NCBI GenBank assembly: GCA_035699465.1
Contig: DASSPT010000016.1
Location: forward strand, 1-49,151
Length of the DNA: 49,151 bases
Reading direction: 5' to 3'
DNA from: JAICNR01 sp035699465
GTDB taxonomy: Bacteria > Gemmatimonadota > Gemmatimonadetes > JACCXV01 > JAHWKZ01
The position numbers and the translations under genes were made by a program. The notes under the pieces are model-generated. The model worked only from the letters and a program-made list of their open reading frames with translations, was not told where the DNA came from and did not search any database. Positions 23,531 to 33,208 of the stretch are shown here, one piece after another; within the stretch, counting starts at the first letter, position 1; each line of letters opens with the position of its first letter.

Positions 23531-25788
23531 GCTCGGGGGTGCGCTTCCTCCGAGCGAACTTCGAGTACGGCTGTCACGTCGGCGAGGGGTTCGAGCTCCC
23601 TGACGGGGAGTCGCCGATCGTGATCGCCGGGCCGAACGGTTCGGGAAAGACGACGCTCATCGAGGCGCTCGTCCGGACGCTGTTCGGGTTCGACCGGCGG
23701 TCCATGGGAGACCGCGACCGTCTCGCCGCTCGCGCGCCGTGGGTGGGCCGACGCTGCCGGGCGAGCGTCGAGGTCCGCGGCGCCGATGGGGGTCTCTGGC
23801 GCGTCCGGCGCGATTTCGACGACGGCGGCGTGGAGGTCGAGTCGCTGGACACCGGCGAGCGGTGGTCGGGCGACGGGAACCCCGCCGCGGGAAACCAGGA
23901 GGCCCAGGAGTATCGCCGCCGGCTGGCCGCGCTCTTCGGCCTGGCGGACATCGAGCTCTACGAGAGCACGGCCTGCATCTCCCAGGGCCAGCTCCTCGAC
24001 ACGCGCCTGCGCGAGGAGCTCCTGCAGGTCGAGTCGGGGGGATACGGCAACGTAGAGGACGCGCTGACGCAGGTGGCCAAGGCGCATGACGCGCTGACCG
24101 CCCGGCCGATCGACGGCGAAGGGCGGTCGAAACCCAAGCCGCGGAAACTCGAGACCGCCGACGCCGAGATCGAGCGCCTGGTTTCCCGGATCAAGTCGGC
24201 GGACGCCGTGCTGAGCTGGCGGGCGCCCCTCGAGCAGGAGCTCCACGCGCTGCAGGCGCGCGAGCGCGAGCTGGATGCCGCGACCCTGCGCCTCGAGACG
24301 GCGCTGGGTCCGTTGAACGGCCGCCGCGCGCTCGAGGCGCGCATCGAGACGCAGCGCGAGCGCCAGGCCGCGATCGAGAAAGCGCGCCACCGGCTCGAGC
24401 GCGCGGTGCGTCAGCTCCGCGCGGTCGAGGACGCGGTCGCGGTCCCCGTCGAGGAGCGCTACCCCCCCGACTTCCTCGAGCGACTCGGTCGGCTCGAGTG
24501 GATCTGGAACCGACAGTCGGAGCTCAGGGTCGCGCGGGACAATCTGGAGGCCGAGCCACGGCTGGCCGATGTGCCGCGCCCCTGGCTCGCGCTCGCGGTC
24601 GCCGCCGCGATCGCGGGAATCGGCGGGATCGGCGCGGCGCTATCCGGTTCCGCCGCCATGGCATTGGGCGGCGTGGCGCTCGCGCTGGTTGCCGGAACGG
24701 CGCTCATGCTGCACCGGGCCGGCAGGATCCGCCGCCGCGACCAGACCCTGCACAGAAAACGCGTGGTGTACGAGGAGCTCGACCGCGTTACCGCGGAGCT
24801 CGAGAAGGAGCTCGTGGGGATCCCCCGGGGCCGCACGCTGTCGATCGCCACACTCGACGAGCGCCGCCGCGCGTTCCAGGCGCAGCGGCAGGCCGTCGAG
24901 AAGCTCGGCGCCGCGCGCGCCGTCCTGGAGGAGGAGCTGGCCGACGCTTCGCGCACGCTCCCTGGCGGCAGCACCGCGGAGGAGGTCCTGGCGTTGTGCG
25001 CGGAAGCGTCCGAGCAGATCCGCACCGACATCGCGCGCGCCCAGATCGAGATCCGGGAGCTGGCGGCGATCGACCTGCCGCCGGACGTCGATCCCACTCC
25101 GGAGTCGGTCGAAGCCGCGCTCGCCGCCCGCCGCGCCGAGCGGCGCCGGCTCGCCGAGGAGGCGCGTGTCGCCGAGACGCGGCTGCTCCAGGAAGGCACG
25201 GGGCAGGAGAGCGCCGTCGCCCTGCGCGACGAGCTCCTGGCCGCCGAGGAGGCGCGGGCGGCGGTCGATCGCGAAGCCCGGGTGCACGAGGCCGCGCACG
25301 CGCTGATCCGCGACGCGTACGAGGAGTTCCGCGAGCACGACCAGGACCGGCTGGTGGCCGCGGTGTCGCAAGCGATGGAGCGGCTGACGGGTGGCGCGGT
25401 CGGGCCGCTCGAAGCGCCCGGCTCGCTGGCGGATGCGGCGGTGCGGCTCCACGGCAGGCGGGTCGAGCTCAGGAGCCCACCCCTCAGCTACGGGGAGCTC
25501 CACGCCGCGCTCGTCGCGGTTCGCCTGGGGGCCAGCGACTTCCATGCCCGGTCGGGCATCCGCCCGCCGATGATCGTAGACGAGCCCTTCGCCTACCTCG
25601 ACATCGATCGCGCCCGTGAGCTGTGGTCGCTCCTGTGCGCGGCCGCGCGCGAGCGGCAGGTGATCGTCGTCACGCAGGAGACGCTCACCCTGGACGCGCT
25701 CGGCGTCACGCCCGACATCCGGCTCGAGCGTCGGGTCACCGGAGCCGCTCCCCCAGCAGGTACGTCTCCATCCGTCCCCGTCCCTTGA
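23527..25788 (+). CDS. SbcC/Rad50/YhaN-like ATPase with central membrane helices
   Basis: A 753-aa SMC-like ATPase. It has Walker A AGPNGSGKTTLIEAL near residues 34-48, a Q-loop-like CISQGQLLD, long Glu/Arg/Ala-rich coiled coils at about 210-345 and 410-640, and a C-terminal Walker B MIVDEPFAYLD with a preceding LSYGELHAAL signature region. Between the coils two hydrophobic helices (LALAVAAAIAGIGGIGAAL and AMALGGVALALVAGTALML) take the place of a zinc hook, as in Bacillus YhaN, suggesting membrane attachment. It pairs with the coupled nuclease upstream for DNA end processing. The 3' end overlaps the converging cyclase gene by 53 bp. Confidence 0.88.
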   Translation: MSSGVRFLRANFEYGCHVGEGFELPDGESPIVIAGPNGSGKTTLIEALVRTLFGFDRRSMGDRDRLAARAPWVGRRCRASVEVRGADGGLWRVRRDFDDGGVEVESLDTGERWSGDGNPAAGNQEAQEYRRRLAALFGLADIELYESTACISQGQLLDTRLREELLQVESGGYGNVEDALTQVAKAHDALTARPIDGEGRSKPKPRKLETADAEIERLVSRIKSADAVLSWRAPLEQELHALQARERELDAATLRLETALGPLNGRRALEARIETQRERQAAIEKARHRLERAVRQLRAVEDAVAVPVEERYPPDFLERLGRLEWIWNRQSELRVARDNLEAEPRLADVPRPWLALAVAAAIAGIGGIGAALSGSAAMALGGVALALVAGTALMLHRAGRIRRRDQTLHRKRVVYEELDRVTAELEKELVGIPRGRTLSIATLDERRRAFQAQRQAVEKLGAARAVLEEELADASRTLPGGSTAEEVLALCAEASEQIRTDIARAQIEIRELAAIDLPPDVDPTPESVEAALAARRAERRRLAEEARVAETRLLQEGTGQESAVALRDELLAAEEARAAVDREARVHEAAHALIRDAYEEFREHDQDRLVAAVSQAMERLTGGAVGPLEAPGSLADAAVRLHGRRVELRSPPLSYGELHAALVAVRLGASDFHARSGIRPPMIVDEPFAYLDIDRARELWSLLCAAARERQVIVVTQETLTLDALGVTPDIRLERRVTGAAPPAGTSPSVPVP

Positions 25789-26974
25789 CGTCGATCGCGC
25801 CGCGCGCCGTCAGCGCGTAGCGGGCGCCGAGCCGCTCGCCCGCCCGGGCCGTCACCTGAATGGCGCCGGCCACACCGTGGCTCTCCATGCGGCTCGCCAT
25901 CGTGACGGGGTCTCCCCACAGATCGTAGATGAACTTGCGCTCGCCGATCACGCCCGCGACCACCGGGCCGGTGTCGATCCCGACCCGCAGGGCGACGGGC
26001 CCCGCCGACCCCCCGGCACGGGCGGCCGCGACCGCCAGCATCTCGACCGCCGCGTCGGCGATCCGCTCGAGGTGGTCGGACCGCGGGACGGGCACGCCGC
26101 AGACCGCCATGTACGCGTCCCCGATCGTCTTGATCTTCTCGAGCCCGTGCCTGTCCGCCACCTGATCGAAGGCCGTGAAGAGATCGTTTAGGAGGGTCAC
26201 CAGGTCTTCCGGCGCCATCCCCGCCGACAGCTCGGTGAAGCCGACCAGATCCGCGAACAGAATCGAGGCTTCGGGAAACCGGTCGGCGATCGGCGCCGGG
26301 TCGGTCTTGAGTCGCTCGGCGATCGGCGCGGGCAGGACGTTGAGGAGAAGCCGCTCGCTCCGCTCCCGCTCGCGCTCGAGGCCGAGGCGGGCCAGGAACC
26401 CGTCCCGCGCGTACCGCTCCAGGTTCCAGCACGCGAAGCCGCCGATCAGCATGCAGGTGGCCAGGAAGAGGGCCGCTATCGACGGGGTGTCGTACGCATG
26501 GATCCCGCGGCTCAGCACGGCCGCGTACGCGGCCAGCATGACCAGCGTCGCGGCCAGCGCGACCGGGAAGCGGATCCGGAACAGCGTGAACGTCCCCACG
26601 ACCGCGAGGCCGATGCCGGGATAGAACGGCACCTCCATCCGGTCCCCGACGGTGGCCATCATGGCCAGCATGCCGAGGGCGGCCGCCAACCCCCCGAGCG
26701 CCAGGACCTCCGAGTGGATCCTCTCGAAGACGAGATGCCACGTGAGGGCCAGATTGACGGCCAGGACGATCACGACCGCGAGCCGGAGCGGCCACACCTC
26801 GCCCACCGTGCCGCTCCGCATGTCCAGCACGAGGTAGCCGACGTAGAGCGCGATCACGAGGATCGTCGTCGCGCGCGCGGCGCGGATCGAGGAACGGGCG
26901 TACTCGGCGCGGAACTCCGACTCTATCCCGTCGTCGGAGAACCGCAACGCGAACGGCTGCGCCGAGCCGCTCAC
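25736..26974 (-). CDS. Membrane-bound class III adenylate/guanylate cyclase (tandem copy 2)
   Basis: A 412-aa protein: about six membrane helices (residues ~35-190), a short charged linker with ERERERSERLLLNVLPAPIAERL, and a class III cyclase domain (~225-405). Metal-binding Asp residues are in ILFADLVGFTELS and KIKTIGDAYMA; the Lys of EKIKTIGD is the base-selecting position. In the transition-state loop YDLWGDPVTMASRMES the usual Asn (VN.A.R) is Thr while the Arg is kept. It probably makes a cyclic nucleotide in response to a membrane signal. It lies 16 bp after its paralogue in an operon and overlaps the ATPase gene tail-to-tail. Confidence 0.88.
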   Translation of the reverse strand: MSGSAQPFALRFSDDGIESEFRAEYARSSIRAARATTILVIALYVGYLVLDMRSGTVGEVWPLRLAVVIVLAVNLALTWHLVFERIHSEVLALGGLAAALGMLAMMATVGDRMEVPFYPGIGLAVVGTFTLFRIRFPVALAATLVMLAAYAAVLSRGIHAYDTPSIAALFLATCMLIGGFACWNLERYARDGFLARLGLERERERSERLLLNVLPAPIAERLKTDPAPIADRFPEASILFADLVGFTELSAGMAPEDLVTLLNDLFTAFDQVADRHGLEKIKTIGDAYMAVCGVPVPRSDHLERIADAAVEMLAVAAARAGGSAGPVALRVGIDTGPVVAGVIGERKFIYDLWGDPVTMASRMESHGVAGAIQVTARAGERLGARYALTARGAIDVKGRGRMETYLLGERLR

Positions 26975-26990
26975 CAGCCCGCGCCCCGTC

Positions 26991-28220
26991 TCACGATGCC
27001 TGCCGCCGTCCCCCGAGGAGCCAGGTCCGCATCCGCCCCCGGCCTTTGACTTCGATCTCGCCGCGCGGGGTCAGGTCGTAGCGGCCCTCCAGGCGGTCGC
27101 GAACGGCCTCGGTCACCTGGATCTCGCCCGGGACGCCGTGCGACTCCATTCGGCTCGCCGTCGTCACCGCGTCGCCCCATAGGTCGTAGATGAACTTGCT
27201 CTCGCCGATCACCCCGGCCACGACCGGCCCGGTGTCGATGCCGATCCGGATCGGCAGGTTCGATTGCGCGCGCATGTCCAGCGCCAGCTCCGCGATCCGC
27301 TCCGCGTGATCGGACGCGGCTTCCGGAAGGCCCGCCACCGCCATGTACGCGTCGCCGATCGTCTTGATCTTCTCCACCCCGTGCCGGCGGGCGAGCTGGT
27401 CGAAGCCGGTGAAGACCCCGTTCAGCATCGTCACGAGCTCGTCGGCCGGCATGCGCGTCGACATCGCCGTGAAGCCCGCGATGTCGGCGAACAGGATCGT
27501 CGCTTCGGCGTGGTGATCCGCGATCGGGCCCGCGTTCTCCTTGAGCCGCTCGGCGATCGGCGCGGGAAGGATGTTGAGGAGCAGCCGCTCGCTCCGCTCC
27601 CGCTCGTGCGCCGCCTCGCGCTCGTAGAGGAACCCGCGGCGCGCGTACCGCTCGATCGTGTACGCGGCCAGGAGCCCGATCACGTAGGCGGATCCGAGCG
27701 CGATCCAGCCGCCGATCACGCGATCGAGCGTGAGGTCCTCTGTCAGGGACAGCGTGACCGGCCAGGCGGCGGAGAACACCGCCGAGAGGAGGAGGATGGC
27801 CGGGAAGGCGAGTCGCAGCAGGGTGGCCGCGCCGAGGACGACGAGCACGAGGCCGACCCAGCGCAGCTCGACCCAGGGGCCGCCTATGGCGATCAACACG
27901 CACATGCCGATGCCCCCGACGAGAGCCGCGGCCCACAGGACGCGCCCCCGGACGCGCGGCCAGAAGGGCGCGAAGGTCAGGCCGAACGAGACGAGGAACA
28001 CGGCCGCGACGGCCGCCCGCACCGGCCACGCGCTGACGGCCAGGTTCGGGTCCGCCCACAGGTCGACGAGAATGAACGCGAGGAACAGGACGCTCCCGAC
28101 CAGGAGCGTGACCCGCACCTGGCGCGTCGCGGAGGCCCGGTACTGCTCGCGGAAGCGCGCCTCGAGCGCCGGATCGTCGAAGCGCAGCGAGAGCGGGTGG
28201 ATACGGACGTCGGGGGTCAT
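26991..28220 (-). CDS. Membrane-bound class III adenylate/guanylate cyclase (tandem copy 1)
   Basis: A 409-aa paralogue of the downstream gene with identical architecture: six hydrophobic helices, a linker with HERERSERLLLNILPAPIAERL and a cyclase domain with ILFADIAGFTAMS, EKIKTIGDAYMA and VGIDTGPVVAGVIGE-like blocks (here IGIDTGPVVAGVIGE). The transition-state loop reads WGDAVTTASRMES, with the same Asn-to-Thr change. ATG 28220 is used because it aligns with the paralogue's N-terminus (both start just before a LRFDD/LRFSDD motif); a longer frame upstream is low-complexity. The pair looks like a recent tandem duplication that has diverged mainly in the membrane part. Confidence 0.87.
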   Translation of the reverse strand: MTPDVRIHPLSLRFDDPALEARFREQYRASATRQVRVTLLVGSVLFLAFILVDLWADPNLAVSAWPVRAAVAAVFLVSFGLTFAPFWPRVRGRVLWAAALVGGIGMCVLIAIGGPWVELRWVGLVLVVLGAATLLRLAFPAILLLSAVFSAAWPVTLSLTEDLTLDRVIGGWIALGSAYVIGLLAAYTIERYARRGFLYEREAAHERERSERLLLNILPAPIAERLKENAGPIADHHAEATILFADIAGFTAMSTRMPADELVTMLNGVFTGFDQLARRHGVEKIKTIGDAYMAVAGLPEAASDHAERIAELALDMRAQSNLPIRIGIDTGPVVAGVIGESKFIYDLWGDAVTTASRMESHGVPGEIQVTEAVRDRLEGRYDLTPRGEIEVKGRGRMRTWLLGGRRQAS

Positions 28221-28303
28221 CGGCGGGAATCTGGCCGGAAGCACCGCGCATGGGGAAGGAGCTCCCGCCGACGGCCAGGGGAGGGATCGACGTCGCGGCG
28301 GGC

Positions 28304-28339
28304 AAAAAAAAGGTGGGGTCGGCCACAGCCGACCCCACC
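28304..28339 (-). terminator. Strong intrinsic terminator of the lipoprotein gene
   Basis: On the minus strand GGTGGGGTCGGC-TGTG-GCCGACCCCACC followed by eight T (28304-28311): a 12-bp perfect stem, tetraloop and U-tract, starting 30 bp after the lipoprotein stop. It insulates the downstream cyclase pair. Confidence 0.95.
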
Positions 28340-28368
28340 CTGATGGACCTGGCGCTATCCCCGGGAGG

Positions 28369-29649
28369 TCAGTCGCCCGCGGAGCACGTGTACTGGAGAG
28401 TCCCCGACGCGCTGCCGGCGAAACCCTCGGTTCCCAGATACTGGGCCTGCGCCGTATGGGTTCCGGTGGCCGGGACCCGGTTCGAGCCGCACACGAACGA
28501 GCGGGTTGCCACACCGTCGACCACGGGCACGATCGGAGCGCCCGGCCCGCTCACGGGAGTCGTGGCGTAGAACGCGACGTTGCCGCCCGTCGGCTCGGGA
28601 TTCACCTCGACGCTGAACGTGATGGTGTCACCCACGAAGAACGTCGTCTCTCCCCCCACGATCGAGAGCGCCGTCTCGGTCGGAAGGGTTCCGGCCACCT
28701 CGGTGGCGTGCGGGCTGAACGACGTGATCGCCCCGCCCGTCCGGACACCGGCGGCCACGAGCCCGTCAGGACTCAGGAATTCCAGCACCGGCTCGAGGAT
28801 GGGGTTCGACCACAGGCTCGCGGTTTCGGTGCTGCTCGCCGTCGAGCAATCCAGGGGCAGGACGTTCGTGATGTCCACCCGCGGGAGGCGGACCCATTCT
28901 CCGTTGACGAGGTGGACGACGTGCAGGCTGTCCGGATGCACGCCGTCCGGGACCCCCTCCGGATCGCTCGAGTCCAGAGTGCAGATGCCCACGACCGGCT
29001 GATCGTCCTCGGCCGCGAGCGTCAGGCTGCCGCTCGGAGACACAGGCGGGAACGTGATGCCCGCCGGGATCGTTCCGATCTCGTACACGAGCCCGAAGAT
29101 GGGCGGATCGACGTCGAAATCGGGGATCGGGATCACGTAGATCACGAACGACTGGGTGATCGAGGAGCCCGGGATGCTGGTGCCGGCGAACTCATCGAGC
29201 TCCGTAGCCGTGAGCTCGCAGTCGACGTTCGGGATACAGGCGGTCGCGTTCTGCGCTTCCGGTAGTAGCCCGACGAACTCGAACATCTTCGCAACCAGGT
29301 TCCCTGTTCCCTCTGCGTCCGTCCACTTGCCAGCCGCGAAGTGCTTCATGATGAAGTCGGTCGTGGTCCTGGTCTTCGCTTTCGCGTCGTTGATGTTCTT
29401 CGGACAGGCCTTGACGATCGCGTTGAACTGGCTGGTGACGGACTTGCCGACGATCGGGTCCGTGATGACGGCCGGGATCATATTCCGGATCTCCGTCGCG
29501 AGGGCTGCATCACAGGTTGTAGCGGCCTGCTGGATCGACCGATCGGCTTCGGTGGGGGAGAATCCGTCCCCGACCTGGCAACCATAGGACAATGCCGCCA
29601 GCGCGATCAGGCATACCACGCCGACGATTGGACGCTTTCCGTTAAACAT
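28369..29649 (-). CDS. Lipoprotein with C-terminal Ig-like domain, unknown function
   Basis: A 426-aa exported lipoprotein: the signal MFNGKRPIVGVVCLIALAALSYGC ends in a lipobox with Cys24. The N-terminal ~110 residues are helical with paired Cys. The middle is beta-rich (SFVIYVIPIPDFDVDPPIF; SLTLAAEDDQPVVGICTLDSS). The C-terminal ~90 residues resemble a bacterial Ig-like repeat (TALSIVGGETTFFVGDTITFSVEV, then GTHTAQAQYLGTEGFAGSASG). I do not know the family. Parts of the gene are less GC-rich than neighbours (31 of 60 at 29341-29400, hand count). It is monocistronic: a 142-bp divergent gap upstream and a strong terminator downstream. Confidence 0.72.
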   Translation of the reverse strand: MFNGKRPIVGVVCLIALAALSYGCQVGDGFSPTEADRSIQQAATTCDAALATEIRNMIPAVITDPIVGKSVTSQFNAIVKACPKNINDAKAKTRTTTDFIMKHFAAGKWTDAEGTGNLVAKMFEFVGLLPEAQNATACIPNVDCELTATELDEFAGTSIPGSSITQSFVIYVIPIPDFDVDPPIFGLVYEIGTIPAGITFPPVSPSGSLTLAAEDDQPVVGICTLDSSDPEGVPDGVHPDSLHVVHLVNGEWVRLPRVDITNVLPLDCSTASSTETASLWSNPILEPVLEFLSPDGLVAAGVRTGGAITSFSPHATEVAGTLPTETALSIVGGETTFFVGDTITFSVEVNPEPTGGNVAFYATTPVSGPGAPIVPVVDGVATRSFVCGSNRVPATGTHTAQAQYLGTEGFAGSASGTLQYTCSAGD

Positions 29650-29791
29650 TCAACAACCTCCACAGGGATCGGGGGGGCCGGCCGGAGCCGGGAATTCCGG
29701 GAGTCCGCTCGCGCGGGGCGCAAAGAGAATACTACTATACCCGATTCAGGAACAGGTATCGGTTTGTGTTTCGTATGAGAAAGGCGCTTCC

Positions 29792-32700
29792 GTGAGCTTC
29801 TGCACCGAATGCGGAGCCCGTCTGCCCGAAGCGGCGAAGTTCTGTCCGGAGTGCGGGACGAAGGCCGCGGTCGCCGCGCCGCCGCCCCCCGCGCCCGAGT
29901 CCGAGCCCACCGTTTTTGTGCCGCCCCTTCCGGCCGAGCTCCGCGAAAAGTTCGACTCCGTACGATCCGAGCTCCAGGGGGAGCGCCGGGAGGTGGTCGT
30001 CCTGTTCGCCGACCTCAAGGGCTATACGTCGATGTCGGAGGGACTGGACCCCGAAGAGGTCACGATCCTCATGAACCGGCTCCTGCGGGAGCTGGCGGCG
30101 GCCGTCTACGAGTACGAGGGGTACGTCGACAAGTTCATCGGGGACGCGGTGATGGCCCTCTTCGGCGCGCCCCTGGCCCACGAGGACGATCCGCAGCGGG
30201 GCGTCCTGGCCGGCCTCCGCATGCTGGAGGTCGTCCAGGCGCACAACGACAGGTCGGCCTACGACCTGGCCCTTCGAGTCGGAATCAATCTCGGGGAGGT
30301 CGTCGCCGCGCACATGGGATCCGAGATGAACCTCCAGTACACGGTGGTGGGAGACACGGTGAACGTCGCCTCGCGCCTGGAGGGTGCCGCCGAGCCGAAC
30401 ACGGTCCTCGTCAGCGAGGCCGTATGGAAGCGGGTGGGACAGAGCTTCGACGGGGCGGAGGTGCCCCCGCTGACGCTGAAGGGAAAGACCGAGCCGATCC
30501 GGGGCTGGCGGGTCGCGGGAGTGCGAACGGAGCGCCGCGGGCGTGAAGAGACCCCCTTCGTCAACCGCGAAGTCGAAATGGCGCGTCTGACCGGCGCGCT
30601 CGAGCGCGCCGAGTCGCACGAGCTCGGAGCGATCGTGATCCTCGCGGACGCCGGCGTCGGGAAGAGCCGGCTCGTGCGCGAGGCGCTCTCCCGCGCCTCC
30701 GGCAACACGCGCGTCCTGCGCCTCCAGTTCAGCCCCGTTCGCCTGCCGGGACATCGCTCCCCGGCGGTCGATCTGTTCGCCCAGCTCGTCGGCGGGGGGA
30801 TCCATGAGGCGCGCGCGCTCCTGGGCGACGACGCCGAGCGGCACGAGCAGGGCCTGGTCGGGCTCGCGGCCCTGGCGGATCCGGAGACCGGGGCGAGTGC
30901 CACGCCTTCCGACGTCGATCCGGCGGCTGCCCGGCAGAACCGCTGGCTGGCGGTCGCGGCGCTGTTGCGCGCCGTGGACCGGCTGGCGCCCGTCGTGCTG
31001 TCGATCGAGAACGTGCACTGGGCGGACGAGGCGGCGCGCGAATTCCTCGCGTTCGTGCTGTCTCCGGACGCGCAGGTGCATGTGGGAGCGCTCCTGACCG
31101 CCCGCAGCACCGACCTCTCCTGGCTGCCCGAGACCGTCGAGCGGATGCCGATCGGCCCGCTCGAGCATGACGCGGCGGAATCGATGCTCGGCGCCCTGGT
31201 CGAGGACTTGCCGCCGGAGGAGCGGCGCGAGCTCATCCGGCGCAGCGCGGGCAACCCGCTGTTCATCGAGGAGCTGGCGCGGGCGCTCGCCGAAACCGGC
31301 GGAACCGGCAGGGCGGTCCCGAGCATGCTCCAGGGCCTGATCATGTCGCGCATCGACCGGCTCGAACCGGCGTATCAGCACCTCCTTCAGATGGCCTCGG
31401 TGCTGGGCCTCCAGTTCCCGCTGTCCCTCCTCGGAAGCATGTACATGCTGGAGTCCGAGTCGATCGGGTTCGAAACCGCCCTCTCCGGCCTCGAGGAGCG
31501 TGGCTTCCTCGAGCGGCAGGGCGGCGTGGGCGGGTTCCTGCACGCGCTCGTCCAGGAGGTCGCGTACGGCGGGCTCCTGGTTCGTGTCCGGCGCGTGCTG
31601 CACGAATCCGCGGCGCGACTGGGGGAGGAGCATTTCCACGACCGCCGAGAAGCCGAGGCCGCCTTCTTCGCCCACCACTACTGGCATGCGGACCAGCCGG
31701 CCCAGGCCGCTCCCCACCTGTGGGTCGCCGGTCGCGCGGCGGCGGGCGGGTGGAACCTGCCGGCGGCCGAGCAGTTCCTGCGACGCGCCGCCGAGGCGTT
31801 CGAGAAGAGCGGTGGCGCCCTCGAACCCGAGGAGGCTGCGCATTTCGAGGAAACGACGGGCAACGTGCTGCTCCATCGGGGTTCGTTGGACGAAGCGGAG
31901 AGCTGGTTCGGTCGCCTCGAAGCGCGAGGCCGAGTTGCGGCAGTCGCCGAATGGGAGGCCCGGGGCATCGAATACCAGGGCCGGATCGCCTGGTATCGCG
32001 GCCGCCTCGACGTCGCGCAGGATCTGTTCGAGCGCGGGCTTACGATCATCACCGACGATTCACCACGCGTATTCGCCGATCTCCACAACGACCTCGGCGC
32101 TGTGTTCTACTATCGTCACGACTTCGATCGCGCGTTCGCCTGCCACTCCACGTCTCTGAAGTTCCGGCGCGAGCTCGACGATCGGCTGGGGATAGCGAAG
32201 AGCCTGTCCAACATCGGGAACATCCTTCTGCATCTGAAGGAGGACTTCGACGGGGCGGAGGAGCATTACCACCAGGCTCACGAGACCGCGGTCGAGATCG
32301 GGGACCGGCAGATGCAGTACTCCGCCCTCAACAACCTGGGTCTGGTCGAGCTGGCGCGTGGGAACTGGAAGGCGGCGCTGGCCACCTTCGACCGCGCGAT
32401 GTCGATTCTGTCCGAGATCGGCTGGTCGTACGCGCGCTTCGTGACGCTCCAGAATCAAGCATGGTGCGAGATGGAGCTCGGCCGTCTGGCCGATGCGCTT
32501 CGCCACCTCCAGCTCTGTTACGAGAAGGGCGAAGCGGTGCTGGAACCGGTGAACCGGGTGCGGACGCGATCGTTTCTGTTCGACGTCTGGCTCCATATCG
32601 GCGCTCTGGATCGCGCCTGGCAGATGCTGGAATCCTCTCGTGCGATGGTCGACGAATTGAAGCTGGTCGAGGAGGAAGAGGAGGTCCGACTGCGCGAAGC

Positions 32701-33208
32701 GCGGTGGCTGTCCGAGAACGGACGCTGGGCCGAGGCCGCCGAGAAGTTCGCGCTCACGGAGGAGGAGGCCTCGCGCCAGCACGCGACGGCCGTGGAGCTG
32801 ATCGCGCGCGCACACGGTTGTCGCGCCCGCGCCCGGGCCGGGCTTCCGGATCTCGGGGCGTGCGAGGCGTCGCGTGCGGGAGCCAACCAGCCGCTGGCTG
32901 CCCTCGTCCGCTTTCTCCTCGTCGACGCGGCCCTCGCGCGCGAGCCGCGGGGCACGCTCGAGACCGAGCTGACGTCCGTACTGGAGCTGTCCGAATCGCT
33001 CGCGATGGAGCCCCTGGTGCTGGCCTGTGCCAGCCGGCTGGGCTCCCTCCGGAGCGCGCTGGACGACGCCGAAGGAGCTCGCGTGGCGTTCGAGCGCGCC
33101 GCCGTCGCCGCCGACACGCTTGCCAGCGGCCTCCCCGCCGACCTGCGCGAGATCTTCGAAGCCCGCCCCGACGTGGCCGACCTTCGCCAGCGGCTGGCGC
33201 CGGCGTAA
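29792..33208 (+). CDS. Zinc ribbon - class III cyclase - AAA ATPase - TPR regulator
   Basis: A 1138-aa cytoplasmic multidomain protein. An N-terminal double-CxxC ribbon (Cys4/7, Cys18/21) is followed by a Pro-rich linker and a class III cyclase at about 65-250. The cyclase has VVLFADLKGYTSMSEG and DKFIGDAVMALFG metal sites, and VVGDTVNVASRLEG with canonical Asn and Arg. A STAND-type AAA module has Walker A ADAGVGKSR near residue 286-294 and LSIENVHWADE as Walker B. The remaining ~550 residues are TPR-like repeats (for example LHNDLGAVFYYRHDFDRAF; SALNNLGLVELARGNWKAAL). Such proteins are thought to couple ligand or protein sensing to cyclic-nucleotide output. The start is GTG 29792, giving the intact ribbon; AAAGG lies upstream. 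Confidence 0.9.
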   Translation: MSFCTECGARLPEAAKFCPECGTKAAVAAPPPPAPESEPTVFVPPLPAELREKFDSVRSELQGERREVVVLFADLKGYTSMSEGLDPEEVTILMNRLLRELAAAVYEYEGYVDKFIGDAVMALFGAPLAHEDDPQRGVLAGLRMLEVVQAHNDRSAYDLALRVGINLGEVVAAHMGSEMNLQYTVVGDTVNVASRLEGAAEPNTVLVSEAVWKRVGQSFDGAEVPPLTLKGKTEPIRGWRVAGVRTERRGREETPFVNREVEMARLTGALERAESHELGAIVILADAGVGKSRLVREALSRASGNTRVLRLQFSPVRLPGHRSPAVDLFAQLVGGGIHEARALLGDDAERHEQGLVGLAALADPETGASATPSDVDPAAARQNRWLAVAALLRAVDRLAPVVLSIENVHWADEAAREFLAFVLSPDAQVHVGALLTARSTDLSWLPETVERMPIGPLEHDAAESMLGALVEDLPPEERRELIRRSAGNPLFIEELARALAETGGTGRAVPSMLQGLIMSRIDRLEPAYQHLLQMASVLGLQFPLSLLGSMYMLESESIGFETALSGLEERGFLERQGGVGGFLHALVQEVAYGGLLVRVRRVLHESAARLGEEHFHDRREAEAAFFAHHYWHADQPAQAAPHLWVAGRAAAGGWNLPAAEQFLRRAAEAFEKSGGALEPEEAAHFEETTGNVLLHRGSLDEAESWFGRLEARGRVAAVAEWEARGIEYQGRIAWYRGRLDVAQDLFERGLTIITDDSPRVFADLHNDLGAVFYYRHDFDRAFACHSTSLKFRRELDDRLGIAKSLSNIGNILLHLKEDFDGAEEHYHQAHETAVEIGDRQMQYSALNNLGLVELARGNWKAALATFDRAMSILSEIGWSYARFVTLQNQAWCEMELGRLADALRHLQLCYEKGEAVLEPVNRVRTRSFLFDVWLHIGALDRAWQMLESSRAMVDELKLVEEEEEVRLREARWLSENGRWAEAAEKFALTEEEASRQHATAVELIARAHGCRARARAGLPDLGACEASRAGANQPLAALVRFLLVDAALAREPRGTLETELTSVLELSESLAMEPLVLACASRLGSLRSALDDAEGARVAFERAAVAADTLASGLPADLREIFEARPDVADLRQRLAPA

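Noticed and set aside
29735..31876. Long open frame (713 codons) antisense to the cyclase-AAA-TPR gene
   Set aside because: It has Arg/Gly/Pro-rich composition, no recognisable motifs, and mirrors a clear multidomain gene; GC-rich codon bias creates such frames across the window.
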